64,000 bases of DNA from Flavobacterium petrolei (GTDB lineage: Bacteria > Bacteroidota > Bacteroidia > Flavobacteriales > Flavobacteriaceae): the NCBI RefSeq assembly GCF_003314435.2, contig NZ_QNVY02000004.1:186001-250000 (forward strand), read 5' to 3'. Below the pieces are notes generated by a model. It saw nothing but the letters and a program-made list of their open reading frames with translations. It searched no databases and was not told where the DNA came from. The position numbers and the translations under genes are program-made. Below, in pieces: positions 8,969 to 18,954 of this stretch (positions are counted from its first letter, which is position 1; the number at the start of each line of letters is the position of its first letter).

Positions 8969-10360
8969 TTAATTAGTTAAATTTCTTTTGCTGTTAAGTT
9001 CCTGTTCAATAATCTGTAATTTTTTTTCTGTTAGTGGGTAAAACACAATAAATAGTACTGAAATCACAGCGGCTAACGCTGGAAGTATACTAAGCATGAG
9101 TTGGATTCCGTTTTGTGTAACCGCAGTTTGTTCAATATTTGCTTGGAATCCGTAGTATGCCAGTAGCCATCCTGTCGCTGCACCTCCGATGGTCCATCCA
9201 AATTTTTGAGACATCGAAGAAGCTGAAAATACAAGTCCTGTAGCGCGTCTTCCTTGTTTCCATTCTGAATAATCAGCACTATCGGCATACATTGACCATA
9301 TCAAAGGAAAGATACAGCCCGCACAAATGCTTATTAATACTTGGAAAATCATAATTAGTAAAACTTCTTCTTTTCCAAAAAAGTAAAAAATCACACTCAA
9401 AATCGCAGCCAAAGACATTGCTCCCAAAAAGGTGTTCTTTTTGCCAATTCTATTAGCAATTGGCGTAGCTGCAATTACTCCAATTATATTTGCTGCTTGT
9501 CCCAAAACCAAGTAAAGAGAAGTTGGTGTCATCGCAAAGGTTTCTCCAAAGAGATTAAAACTATAATTTACCGTATTGCTGACATAGTATTTGAAATAAT
9601 AAACTGCTGCACCATCACGGATTGAATTAAAGATTAATGCCCCAATTCCTGCACCAAGAAGAATCCACCAAGGTTTATTTTTCCAAAGATCTCTTAGGTC
9701 TTCTTTTAAGTCAGTTTTTTCATCTGAAATTGGTTGGACTCTTTCTTTGGTTAAAAAAAAGCAACCCCAGAAAAAGAAAGTAGTGATAATTCCAAAGATT
9801 ATAATGGTATACAACCACCCTTTTTCTGAATTCATGTTGCCACCAAAATAATTCACCAAAGGTTCGATGAGCCATAACGCTAATAAACTTCCTGCGAAAG
9901 CAAAAACCATTCTATACGATGAAAGAGTAGTTCGTTCTTTTCTATCGGATGAAAGTACTCCAAGTAATGAGGCATATGGTACATTTATAATAGAATAAAC
10001 CATCATCATTAGTGAATAGGTAATGTAGGCGTAGATTATTTTTCCTTTTTCATCAAAATCAGGTGTATAAAAAGTTAGAACTCCGATTACTGCAAAAGGG
10101 ATTGCAGTCCATAAAAGATAGGGTCTGAATTTTCCCCATCGCGTTTTTGTACGGTCAGCAATTATTCCTACTAGTGGATCAAAACAAGAATCCCATATTC
10201 TAGTTATCAGAAACATAGTTCCTACAACTGCTGGTGCCAAACCAAAAACATCAGTGTAAAAAAACATGAGATACATACTGAATATTTTCCAGAACATGGA
10301 GGAAGCAGCATCTCCTAAGCCGTAACCAACTTTTTCTTTTATACTAATTTTATTGTGCAT
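8969..10360 (-). CDS. GPH-family (MelB-like) sugar:cation symporter, probable mannobiose importer
   Basis: This 463-aa protein has about 12 membrane segments and the typical start GYGLGDAASSMFWKIFSMY. The cytoplasmic loop ADRTKTRWGKFRPYLLW and IGGAATGWLL are also characteristic of the glycoside-pentoside-hexuronide family. It lies directly between a GH26 lipoprotein gene and the GH130 gene, so beta-mannobiose or a related disaccharide is the likely substrate. That substrate is inferred from the operon, not from residues. Confidence 0.88.
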   Translation of the reverse strand: MHNKISIKEKVGYGLGDAASSMFWKIFSMYLMFFYTDVFGLAPAVVGTMFLITRIWDSCFDPLVGIIADRTKTRWGKFRPYLLWTAIPFAVIGVLTFYTPDFDEKGKIIYAYITYSLMMMVYSIINVPYASLLGVLSSDRKERTTLSSYRMVFAFAGSLLALWLIEPLVNYFGGNMNSEKGWLYTIIIFGIITTFFFWGCFFLTKERVQPISDEKTDLKEDLRDLWKNKPWWILLGAGIGALIFNSIRDGAAVYYFKYYVSNTVNYSFNLFGETFAMTPTSLYLVLGQAANIIGVIAATPIANRIGKKNTFLGAMSLAAILSVIFYFFGKEEVLLIMIFQVLISICAGCIFPLIWSMYADSADYSEWKQGRRATGLVFSASSMSQKFGWTIGGAATGWLLAYYGFQANIEQTAVTQNGIQLMLSILPALAAVISVLFIVFYPLTEKKLQIIEQELNSKRNLTN

Positions 10361-10392
10361 TTTTTAGGGTTTATAGGTCTAGTTTTAATAAA

Positions 10393-11538
10393 TTATTTTT
10401 GATACAGGTTTTCTTTTGCAGCTTCTTTTTCAAAGAAAGTTCGATCAAGATTATAAAAATCTACGAAGTCTTTTTCGCTAATCTGTCCTTTATAAGGTGC
10501 ATAGTAGTGCATTTTTTGTTCTTTTTCCTGCCATCCGTCGTTTCTCCATACTAAGACATAGGAAATTTTGTAGTCACCTATGGCTTTCATGAGCGTATTA
10601 GTCCACCACTTATCATAAGGAATCGCTTCATAACCAGTTTCAGCAAATGCCATTATTTTATTTTGCTCTTTCGCAACTTCATTCATTATTTTAAATTGAT
10701 TTTGACAATTTTCAACAAAGGAGTTATCTCTGGTAGGATCAGTGTATTGGTATTTGTCAAAGCTCAAGATATCTGCATAATTAGAACCTGGATAATATTC
10801 TAAAAATTCATCCTTCGTTTTAAAATCAGCAGTATTGTAGACATAAATTAAATTATGTACTCCTTTTTTTTGTAAATAATCAATGGTGAATCTCCATAAA
10901 AGTTTGAATTCATCAGGATTCCCGTTGTTCTTACACCACCAAAACCAATTTCCTGTTAATTCATGGTAAGGACGATACAAGATTGGAATTTGTTTACCCT
11001 TCCTATCTTTTAAAGTTAAAATGTATTTTGCAGCTTCATCAAGCCAAGATTTGAATTTTTCATGGCTTTCTCCTCCTGGTAAAGCAGAGACTAAGGATTT
11101 TGGAGTGGTATCCCATGCGTTATTTCCAGTTAAAGGATTGTCTAAATGCCAACTTAGTGTTACAACGCCGCCTCTTGTGTGAGCATCTTTTATAAATTGC
11201 CTCATTTTGTCAAAAGGTACACCGTCAATATTAGTTGTAGATTTTTTTTCCAAGCCGCCCAGATCCCATCCGTAAACTGCAGGATAATCTCCGGTAATAT
11301 CTTTTACATCACTTCTTTTCGTTTTGTATTTCCAGTTTACTCCATAAGCTAGGTCGTCTTGATGCCCAAAAAGAATTCCTTTTTCTACATTTAATATCAA
11401 TTTTTTGTATAGTATTTTCGTTTCTGCAGTCGCATTTCTATCAGTGAGAGACGATTTTGTATCACTATTTTGCGCTTTTGAAGAACAGGATGTCGCAATG
11501 CTAGTGCAGATAAGAATCAAATAAAATATTTTTTTCAT
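10393..11538 (-). CDS. GH26 mannanase lipoprotein (copy 3)
   Basis: This 381-aa enzyme has a lipobox Cys18 in SIATSCSS. The acid/base motif is RPYHELTGNWFWWC (Glu193) and the nucleophile is in AFAETGYEA (Glu300). It is the first gene of the minus-strand mannan operon. The motif differs from the other two copies (HELTG rather than HEFDG, WWC rather than WWG), which suggests different subsite architecture, for example a mannobiose-releasing enzyme as in the Bacteroides ManA group. That functional split is inference. Confidence 0.92.
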   Translation of the reverse strand: MKKIFYLILICTSIATSCSSKAQNSDTKSSLTDRNATAETKILYKKLILNVEKGILFGHQDDLAYGVNWKYKTKRSDVKDITGDYPAVYGWDLGGLEKKSTTNIDGVPFDKMRQFIKDAHTRGGVVTLSWHLDNPLTGNNAWDTTPKSLVSALPGGESHEKFKSWLDEAAKYILTLKDRKGKQIPILYRPYHELTGNWFWWCKNNGNPDEFKLLWRFTIDYLQKKGVHNLIYVYNTADFKTKDEFLEYYPGSNYADILSFDKYQYTDPTRDNSFVENCQNQFKIMNEVAKEQNKIMAFAETGYEAIPYDKWWTNTLMKAIGDYKISYVLVWRNDGWQEKEQKMHYYAPYKGQISEKDFVDFYNLDRTFFEKEAAKENLYQK

Positions 11539-11719
11539 TAGTAGTCAGATGGGAGAGTTGTTTTTTTGTATACTTGGTTTTTTACAATACAATCAGCGCT
11601 AAAATATGTAAAAATTATTTTTAGTACTTTAACTGCTAAAACTATAAAAATAGTGTGTAATAAAAATGATTCATATTTAATATTCATATTCTTTTTAAAA
11701 AAATGATAATTGTATTTTT

Positions 11720-11727
11720 CAAAGATA
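11720..11727 (-). promoter_or_regulatory. Candidate -7 promoter element of the minus-strand mannan operon
   Basis: On the minus strand this reads TATCTTTG, a full match to the Bacteroidota TAnnTTTG element. It lies 181 bp before the first gene, in the 263-bp region divergent from the AraC regulator. I did not find a clear upstream TTG at the expected spacing, so the call is tentative. Confidence 0.35.
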
Positions 11728-11801
11728 ATTGCAAGACTCGCATTTAATTAATATTATTTTATCAATTATATATCATATTATTGCAGGTAAAAAAGAACGA
11801 T

Positions 11802-12680
11802 ATGAGCAATTTAAAGAATTTTTACCGAGAAATTCCACCATTATCCTCAGGCGATAGTTTTTTGGTATTTGACAGAGTAAAAGACAATTTTGACTTTCCG
11901 GTTCATTATCATCCTGAATTTGAGATAAATTTCATACAAAATGGTAAAGGAGTTAAAAGAATTGTGGGTGATAATATAGAAGAAATCGATAATATTGAAT
12001 TGGTATTAATTGGCCCCAATTTATACCATGGATGGGAATTACATAAGTGTACTAATAAGCAAATTCATGAAATTACCATACAATTTCATAATGATTTATT
12101 TGATGAAACATTATTGTCAAGACGCATAATGAATCCTATAAAAGACATGTTTAATCGATCTATTCATGGTATTTTATTTTCAAAAAAAACTGCGGAAGAG
12201 CTTTCTTCACGATTGACTAAAATTTCAAAGTTAGATGGTATGGATTATTTTCTTGAAATCACATCAATACTCTATGATTTAGCAAATTCAAGAAATCAAA
12301 GGTTATTGTCAACATTTACTGTCGATTACGACACTTTTGACGATTATGATAAAATGAAATTAGTGTATGAGTATGTTCAAAAGAACTTTGCGGAGAAAAT
12401 ATCTCTGGATGATGTATCGAATGTAGCGAGTATGACTAGTATATCGTTCAATCGATTTATTAAGAAGAGAACTGGAAAAACATTTGTTAATTATATCAAT
12501 GATATTAGAATTGGTTATGCTGCAAGATGGTTGGTAGAAAAAGATCTTAGTATTTCAGAAATAGCTTTTAAATCAGGCTTTAATAACATTGCAAATTTCA
12601 ATAGAAGCTTTAAGTCTATAAAAAAATGTACTCCAAGTCAGTATAGAGAAGATTTTTCTGGTTTGAAAAGAATTTTATAG
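11802..12680 (+). CDS. AraC-family transcriptional regulator
   Basis: The protein is 292 aa from the ATG at 11802. An open frame extends back to a TTG at 11781, but the ATG fits better. The N-terminal half is a cupin-type ligand-binding domain (FPVHYHPEFEINFIQNGKGV). The C-terminal part has two helix-turn-helix units (ISLDDVSNVASMTSISFNRF and LSISEIAFKSGFNNIANFNR), typical of AraC/XylS proteins. It is divergent from the mannan operon and upstream of susC, so it probably activates one or both in response to a mannan-derived sugar. Confidence 0.9.
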   Translation: MSNLKNFYREIPPLSSGDSFLVFDRVKDNFDFPVHYHPEFEINFIQNGKGVKRIVGDNIEEIDNIELVLIGPNLYHGWELHKCTNKQIHEITIQFHNDLFDETLLSRRIMNPIKDMFNRSIHGILFSKKTAEELSSRLTKISKLDGMDYFLEITSILYDLANSRNQRLLSTFTVDYDTFDDYDKMKLVYEYVQKNFAEKISLDDVSNVASMTSISFNRFIKKRTGKTFVNYINDIRIGYAARWLVEKDLSISEIAFKSGFNNIANFNRSFKSIKKCTPSQYREDFSGLKRIL

Positions 12681-12999
12681 ATAATTTGTTCTTATTTTCC
12701 TGTTACTACTTCGTTTTAAATTGAAATAAATGTTACTGTTGCTTATCTTTTAATTTCTTTTATGTCATTATTTAGTCAATAAAATTACGTTATGTATAAT
12801 TTTATTGAGTTATTTTTTTGATATGTTTTACTATTTCACTTTAAAGTAAAAATATTATCATTAAATGATATAATACTATTAATTTAATGTTTACTTGTGT
12901 TATAGATTTGTTAATTATAAGTCAGAATAATTAATATGCATTTTATTTCTGAAATATGCTTTTCAGAAATTAACAATCTTAACTAACTAAACATTTATT
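12681..12999. other. Intergenic region upstream of susC
   Basis: No gene is visible in these 319 bp. They hold the predicted susC promoter element at 12903-12910, and the rest is very AT-rich. Confidence 0.5.
12903..12910 (+). promoter_or_regulatory. Candidate -7 element of the susC operon
   Basis: TAGATTTG matches the Bacteroidota TAnnTTTG element. It is 89 bp before the susC ATG, which leaves an untranslated leader of about 85 nt. Confidence 0.4.
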
Positions 13000-15900
13000 A
13001 TGAAAAAACTATTGTCTAATTTAATTCATTGGAACGGCAATCACAGAGCAATTCCTTTGTTATTATTTTTACTGCTTACAAGCAATTTTATTACAGCTCA
13101 AGCAAAAATTCAAGGTGTTGTAACTGATGAAAAGGGTCTTACTATACCTGGTGTGAATGTATTGGTCCTAGGGTCAAGCAAATCTGCATCGACAGATATT
13201 GATGGTAAATATGAAATTGATTCTCCCGTGGATGCTACATTGTCATTTTCTTTTATTGGATTTGAAACCCAAAATATTGCAGTAAAAGGGAAATCTAAAA
13301 TCAATGTGTCATTGAAGTCAACTTCACAAAACCTGCAAGAAGTTGTGGTTATAGGTTATGGTACTCAAAAAAGAGGCGATGTAACTAGTGCGATATCTTC
13401 TGTAAAAGCTAAGGATCTTGAAAATTTGAAACAGGTGTCTGTAGATCAGATGTTACAAGGTAAAGCAGCAGGAGTAACAGTGACTAGTAATTCTGGTCAA
13501 CCCGGGAGCAACACTTCTGTGAAAATTAGAGGTATTTCTTCCCTTGGTGGTACAAATGAGCCATTATATGTGGTGGACGGTGTACCAATTTCTGGTGATG
13601 CCACCAGTAAGTCAACTACAGGTAAACCATTGGTGGGAAATGATTTTAGTGAGGGGAGTACATCGACAGGGAATAGTTCTGTAAGCCCAATTGCTTTTTT
13701 AAATCCCAATGATATCGAGTCGATGGATATTCTGAAAGACGCTTCAGCAACAGCGATATATGGATCTCGTGGCGCTAATGGTGTGGTAATTATAACTACA
13801 AAATCAGGAAAAAAAGGTTCGGGTAAATTGACTTATGATCATAGTTACTCTATTCAAGAGCAAACAAATTTAATCGATGTTCTGGATTTACAAGGGTACG
13901 CCAGATTACAAAATGGATTGATTGATGCTTTAACCCCAACAGCATTAAAAAATGATAATTTTTCACATCCGGAGTTATTAGGCAAAGGAACTAATTGGCA
14001 AGATGAAATCTACAGAATTGCCATCATGAAATCGCATCAATTGTCTATTTCTGGAGGAAAAGAAGGAGTGAGTTATTATGTATCTGGAGGGTATATTGAT
14101 CAGGAAGGTACTGTGATAGGATCTGGATTTAAAAAATATACTTTTCGAACTAATGTGGATGCTAAAGTGAAGGATTGGTTGAAGGTAGGTGCATTTGTAA
14201 ATACTGGAATTACAAACGAAAATATTACATTAAATGGAAGTCAAAACGGAATAGTTAGTACTTCATTGTTGAGTACTCCTGATGTAGTTGTGTATAATGC
14301 AGATGGAACTTATGCTGGCCCTCCAACAAATTCTCAAGGAATATATTTTAGAAACCCAATCGCTGAAGCTTTATCTAACACAAATAAATTGGTCAGAAAG
14401 AATTTTTCTGGAAATGTTTTTACTGAAGCGAGATTAATGAAGGGTTTAGAGTATCGTTTTGAGATAGGCGGATATGCAGAATTTAGTGAAGGAAACGAAT
14501 TCCGTCCAACTTATAATTGGGGAGCTGCAAGCAATAATACAGCTTCGCTTACTTCAAGAACAAATAGTTTTTATTCGATAAACATTAAAAATTTACTAAC
14601 CTATAAAACTGAAATAGGAAAGCATAGTTTTAATATTTTAGCAGGCCAAGAGGCTAATGAAGGCAACTGGAAAGGTTTGGCTGTAACTGGAATTGGATTT
14701 TTCGATAATTCGTTACCTGAATTACCTGTGGCCGCAGAATTGCAAAAAGTTGAGCCAGGTTTCGCTTATAGTGGATCACAAAGATTGTATTCACTTTTTG
14801 GAAAAGCAGTTTATGATTATGGAGGACGCTACAGTATTTCAGGATCTATAAGGGCAGATGGTTCATCAAAGTTCGCAAAAGGAAATAAATGGGGGTATTT
14901 CCCGGCTGTTTCTGGTTCTTGGAAATTATCTAATGAGGAATTCATGCAGGACTTTACTGTAATAAAAAATATAAAACTCAGAGCTGGTTATGGTGAGACT
15001 GGAAATCAGCAAATTGCAAATAATTTATATGCCCCAGCATTGACTTTAGTACAATCACCTTTAGGTGCTGGTTTTCAGCTTTCCAGATCTCCAAATCCTG
15101 AATTGACTTGGGAGTCTCAAAAACAAATAAATATTGGTTTAGACTTCTCACTTTTTAACTCGGGATTAAATGCTTCGATAGATGTTTATAAGAAGACTTC
15201 TAAAGATTTCTTGTATCAAATTCCTTTGCCATTATTTCTTACTGGAAGTGCCGATGGTGGTGGAGTAGCCTCAGCTTTTGGAAATATTGGAACATTGGAA
15301 AATAAAGGAATTGAAATGTCTGTGAACTATAGTACCAAATTAGATAGTGGTTTTTCTTGGAATTCTACATTAGTCGTGTCTAAGTATGTAAATAAGTTAG
15401 TTGAGATTTCTAACAGTTCATTGCTTATTAAATATGCTCTTATAAATGATTATACAAGAAAACCAATTACTAAAACACTAGTCGGAGGCCCTATAGGTAC
15501 TTTTTATGGATTGAATTCATTAGGAATTTATACCTCGGATGCCGATGCCAGCGCAGGGCCTAAAAACGGTTTTGGTGCCAGCCCGGTTGATTTTATTGCT
15601 GGTGATATGAAATATGCGGATAATAATAATGATGGTGTGATAAATGAATTAGATTATACGACGATTGGGGATCCAAATCCAGATTTCACATTCGGTTTTA
15701 CTAACAATTTTGCTTACAAAAATTTTGATTTTTCAGTGTTTTTGCAAGGCTCTGTTGGAAATGATTTATTTAATCTTACAAGGAGAGCTGGAACATCAAA
15801 TTCCAATTTGTATCAGAATCAGTTTGCTTCTGCTTTGGATTTTTATTCTCCTTCTAACCTCGATGCAAGTTTACCAAGACCTACATCTTATGATCATCCT

Positions 15901-16179
15901 AATTTAATTTTTTCTGATCGTTTCGTTGAAGACGGTTCTTACCTAAGAGTACAAAATATTACAGTTGGATACACATTACCAACGGATATTATCTCGCAAG
16001 CTAAGTTGACTAGACTTAAATTATATGCAAGTGTGCAAAACTTGTATACTTTCACAAAATATACTGGTTATGATCCGGAAGTTGGATCGTTCAATCAAGA
16101 CGCTTTATTGTCTGGTGTTGATAATGGTCGTTATCCAACTCCAAGAGTTATTTCAGTGGGAGTAAATGTTGAATTCTAA
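13000..16179 (+). CDS. SusC-family TonB-dependent outer-membrane transporter
   Basis: This 1059-aa protein has a signal peptide (about residues 1-34), then a carboxypeptidase-like beta-sandwich (IQGVVTDEKGLTIPGVNV). A TonB-box-like segment (LQEVVVIGYGTQKRGDV) and the plug signature (ILKDASATAIYGSRGANG) follow. The rest is a long beta-barrel ending in aromatic-terminated VISVGVNVEF. It imports oligosaccharides across the outer membrane together with the SusD lipoprotein encoded 11 bp downstream. Galactomannan or glucomannan fragments are the likely cargo, judging by the surrounding enzymes. Confidence 0.95.
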   Translation: MKKLLSNLIHWNGNHRAIPLLLFLLLTSNFITAQAKIQGVVTDEKGLTIPGVNVLVLGSSKSASTDIDGKYEIDSPVDATLSFSFIGFETQNIAVKGKSKINVSLKSTSQNLQEVVVIGYGTQKRGDVTSAISSVKAKDLENLKQVSVDQMLQGKAAGVTVTSNSGQPGSNTSVKIRGISSLGGTNEPLYVVDGVPISGDATSKSTTGKPLVGNDFSEGSTSTGNSSVSPIAFLNPNDIESMDILKDASATAIYGSRGANGVVIITTKSGKKGSGKLTYDHSYSIQEQTNLIDVLDLQGYARLQNGLIDALTPTALKNDNFSHPELLGKGTNWQDEIYRIAIMKSHQLSISGGKEGVSYYVSGGYIDQEGTVIGSGFKKYTFRTNVDAKVKDWLKVGAFVNTGITNENITLNGSQNGIVSTSLLSTPDVVVYNADGTYAGPPTNSQGIYFRNPIAEALSNTNKLVRKNFSGNVFTEARLMKGLEYRFEIGGYAEFSEGNEFRPTYNWGAASNNTASLTSRTNSFYSINIKNLLTYKTEIGKHSFNILAGQEANEGNWKGLAVTGIGFFDNSLPELPVAAELQKVEPGFAYSGSQRLYSLFGKAVYDYGGRYSISGSIRADGSSKFAKGNKWGYFPAVSGSWKLSNEEFMQDFTVIKNIKLRAGYGETGNQQIANNLYAPALTLVQSPLGAGFQLSRSPNPELTWESQKQINIGLDFSLFNSGLNASIDVYKKTSKDFLYQIPLPLFLTGSADGGGVASAFGNIGTLENKGIEMSVNYSTKLDSGFSWNSTLVVSKYVNKLVEISNSSLLIKYALINDYTRKPITKTLVGGPIGTFYGLNSLGIYTSDADASAGPKNGFGASPVDFIAGDMKYADNNNDGVINELDYTTIGDPNPDFTFGFTNNFAYKNFDFSVFLQGSVGNDLFNLTRRAGTSNSNLYQNQFASALDFYSPSNLDASLPRPTSYDHPNLIFSDRFVEDGSYLRVQNITVGYTLPTDIISQAKLTRLKLYASVQNLYTFTKYTGYDPEVGSFNQDALLSGVDNGRYPTPRVISVGVNVEF

Positions 16180-16190
16180 TACTTAAAAAA

Positions 16191-17804
16191 ATGAAAAAAT
16201 ATTTAATAAATTATAAAACATTAGTTGTTTTATGTTCGATTTTGGTCATATCATCTTGCTCAGACGAGTTTATAGATGTAGTTCCTAAGGATTCTTATGA
16301 CGCTGCGACATATTATGATTCTGATGAGAAAGTAGCTTCAAGTACTAATATACTTTATGGAAAAGCTTGGTTTGAATTAACGGTAAAGCCGTATTTTGCT
16401 TTAACTGACATGGCATCTGGAAATTTAGTGAACACATCTTCTGAATTTAATCAGTTTAATACATTGTTGTTTCAAACTAGTGATGAGAATTTACTTGGAG
16501 CTTGGTCTTCCTGTTTTGGAGTGGTTGCAAATGCAAACACCTTAATTTTGGCTTTACCTAATATTAATAATCCGAAGGTAAGTGAAGCAGCCATCAATAA
16601 TTCTCTAGGTGAAGCCCATTTGATGAGAGCTTTAGCTTATTTTAATTTGGTTCGATTTTTTGGACCGGTACCAATTGTTGAGAATGCAGCAGATTTTGCT
16701 TCTAATCCTCAAATAAATACTAATCTTGTTTCGGATGTTTATAAGTTTATCGAAAACGATTTGATATTCGCTAGAGACAATTTGAAAGCAAAAGTCAGAG
16801 GAGGTAGTTATCAGGATAATGCCAGAGTTTCTTCAGGCTCAGCAAAAGCACTTCTGGCAAAGGTGTATTTATATCAAAAGAAATATGCCGAGGCTAGAGC
16901 TCTAGCAGAAGAAGTAATCAACAGCGGAGAATTTAAACTATTTGGTACAGATGTACCAGCAACTAATTATGGAGATTTATTTCTTCCGAAATATAACAAC
17001 AATGAAGAATCAATCATTGCTTTCCAATGGATGCCTGGTATTTACTTTTATGGGAATTCATTGAATACACAATTTGCAAGTAATAGAAATCTAACAGAAG
17101 CTAGTTATGCTGGAGTTGTAGGTCCCTCTCAAGACTTGATTAATAATGCTTTTGAGCCAGGAGATTTGCGTAGAAAAGAAACATTTATGAAACCTGGAGA
17201 TAATTACCCTAAATTATCAGCATCAGCAAATTATGACGGAACTGGGGCAATAACATTGGGATATACTATGCCAGATTTAGATCAAGATGGGCAAACTAAC
17301 TTCGCACAAGGTTCTGGTGCTGCAATGAAAAAATATGTATGTGGTAGAAGTAATGCTGACATTACAGGAGTGTATAATGCTCTTGCAAATGGATTTACTA
17401 AGCAAAACACATATGTGATGCGATATGCTGAATTATTATTGATCCATGCCGAGGCAATTTTAGGTTCTCAATCTGGCAGTACTTCAAACGGTGCAGCACT
17501 GGCCTCCTACAATAAAGTTAGGGTTAGAGCTGGCTTAGCGCCTAAAACTTTGATAACTTTTGAAGACATTTTCAAAGAAAGAAGAGCTGAATTGGCTGCG
17601 GAAAATGACTATTGGTTTGATTTGGGCAGGCTTGATTTTGCTGTTGCAAAGGCTAAATTGGAAGCTCAAGACAGAGGTACAAAAATTGCACCAACTAAAA
17701 TTTCTTCGTTACCCATTACGACACTTATATATCCTTATCCTGCAAATGAGCTGTTGCAAAATCCAAAATTAAGAGAACCTGCAGTTCCTTATGTTTTTAA
17801 ATAA
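16191..17804 (+). CDS. SusD-family RagB-like glycan-binding lipoprotein
   Basis: This 537-aa lipoprotein has lipobox Cys23 (VISSCSDEF). The TPR-rich SusD fold is recognisable from EAHLMRALAYFNLVRFFGPVP, ALLAKVYLYQKKYAEA and the C-terminal RVRAGLAP...FKERRAELAAENDYWFDLGR region. It caps the SusC barrel and binds the glycan on the cell surface. It is 11 bp after susC and 18 bp before the next lipoprotein gene, a standard utilisation-locus arrangement. Confidence 0.95.
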   Translation: MKKYLINYKTLVVLCSILVISSCSDEFIDVVPKDSYDAATYYDSDEKVASSTNILYGKAWFELTVKPYFALTDMASGNLVNTSSEFNQFNTLLFQTSDENLLGAWSSCFGVVANANTLILALPNINNPKVSEAAINNSLGEAHLMRALAYFNLVRFFGPVPIVENAADFASNPQINTNLVSDVYKFIENDLIFARDNLKAKVRGGSYQDNARVSSGSAKALLAKVYLYQKKYAEARALAEEVINSGEFKLFGTDVPATNYGDLFLPKYNNNEESIIAFQWMPGIYFYGNSLNTQFASNRNLTEASYAGVVGPSQDLINNAFEPGDLRRKETFMKPGDNYPKLSASANYDGTGAITLGYTMPDLDQDGQTNFAQGSGAAMKKYVCGRSNADITGVYNALANGFTKQNTYVMRYAELLLIHAEAILGSQSGSTSNGAALASYNKVRVRAGLAPKTLITFEDIFKERRAELAAENDYWFDLGRLDFAVAKAKLEAQDRGTKIAPTKISSLPITTLIYPYPANELLQNPKLREPAVPYVFK

Positions 17805-17822
17805 CTAAAAAAATATACTATT

Positions 17823-18866
17823 ATGAAAAATCTTAAAGCAAAATATATATACCCCTTTCTTACCTTGTTTTTAGTGGCAAGTATGTTGTTTTCCTGTTCA
17901 TCAGATGACAATGAGGGTTCTTCAGGAACATTGACAATTGATAGTGTGAGTAAAGCTGGAGAAGGAGAACTGGTTCCAACTACGTTTGGATCACCTAAAA
18001 ATGTATATGTAATTCAAGGTTCTGGTTTTGCCACCCTTGAAAAAATTTATTTTAATGATGTGGATACGTATTTCAATCCAACTTTAGTTACCGATAAAGC
18101 CATATTTGTTACGATTGATGAAAGTACTCCGTACGCAAATGCATCGAATGAATTAAAAATAGTTACAAAATTTGGTACTGTAATTTATCCATTTATAATT
18201 GCTCCACCAGCTCCTACTTTTGGAAGTTACAATCCTATTAATGCAGTTGCAGGCGATATTATAACAATTAGTGGTAAATATTTCTTAAACCCTTCCGTTA
18301 AAATTGGTGATATTAACGCTACTGTAATTTCATCATCATTGACAGAAATTAAGGTAACAGTTCCCGCTGGTCTCACACAATATAAGTACGTTACGGTTAC
18401 AAATATATCTGGTTTCGCAACCTCTACTCAAGCTATAGGGACAGCAATTTATGATGATGCTGCGGCTTCATTTGTTGAAAATTATTTAGGACCGTGGGAT
18501 GGAAGTGGTTATAAAGTCAATACTACAGAAAAAGTACAAGGTCAAAATTCGATAGAAACCACATTTACCGGATATACGGGTTTCAAATTCCCAATGTTCG
18601 CCGCTCCAGTTTCAACAGCTTCTTACAAAGCGCTTAGAGTTTCATTTAAAAGCACGAAGGCAACGGGTAAATTTAAAGTGGTATTAAATGGAAATTTTGG
18701 TGCTGGAAAAGAGGTTTCATTTGATAATAAATGGACTAGCGTAGTGATACCATTTAGCGATCTAGGTGGTGCACCTGCAGAAATTAATGAAATTGTTTTT
18801 CAAGAATTTGGAAATGATAATGGGGATAAAATTTTTATTGATGATGTAGGTTTTGTTTTAAAGTAA
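17823..18866 (+). CDS. Surface glycan-binding lipoprotein (IPT/TIG type, SusE-position)
   Basis: This 347-aa protein has a lipobox Cys25 in MLFSCSSDD. Two immunoglobulin-like IPT/TIG repeats follow (about 40-125 and 130-205; APTFGSYNPINAVAGDIITI). A C-terminal beta-sandwich (about 215-347) resembles the glycan-binding domain of SGBP-B proteins. It is encoded directly after susD and ends at a terminator. It has no catalytic motifs, so its role is probably to hold mannan at the cell surface. Confidence 0.82.
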   Translation: MKNLKAKYIYPFLTLFLVASMLFSCSSDDNEGSSGTLTIDSVSKAGEGELVPTTFGSPKNVYVIQGSGFATLEKIYFNDVDTYFNPTLVTDKAIFVTIDESTPYANASNELKIVTKFGTVIYPFIIAPPAPTFGSYNPINAVAGDIITISGKYFLNPSVKIGDINATVISSSLTEIKVTVPAGLTQYKYVTVTNISGFATSTQAIGTAIYDDAAASFVENYLGPWDGSGYKVNTTEKVQGQNSIETTFTGYTGFKFPMFAAPVSTASYKALRVSFKSTKATGKFKVVLNGNFGAGKEVSFDNKWTSVVIPFSDLGGAPAEINEIVFQEFGNDNGDKIFIDDVGFVLK

Positions 18867-18896
18867 ATATTTGGTTTTGTTTGAGTTTGTTTAAGA

Positions 18897-18930
18897 AATT
18901 CCCTAGTTCAACAATTAGGGAATTCTTTTT
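18897..18930 (+). terminator. Rho-independent terminator after susCD operon
   Basis: A perfect 9-bp stem (AATTCCCTA / TAGGGAATT) with a 10-nt loop is followed by CTTTTT. It separates the SusCD operon from the GH27 gene only 58 bp downstream. Confidence 0.8.
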
Positions 18931-18954
18931 GGAAAGAATTTTTTAATATAAAAT

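Noticed and set aside
11781..11801. TTG start for the AraC regulator
   Set aside because: An ATG 21 bp downstream precedes the conserved domain; nothing favours the TTG.
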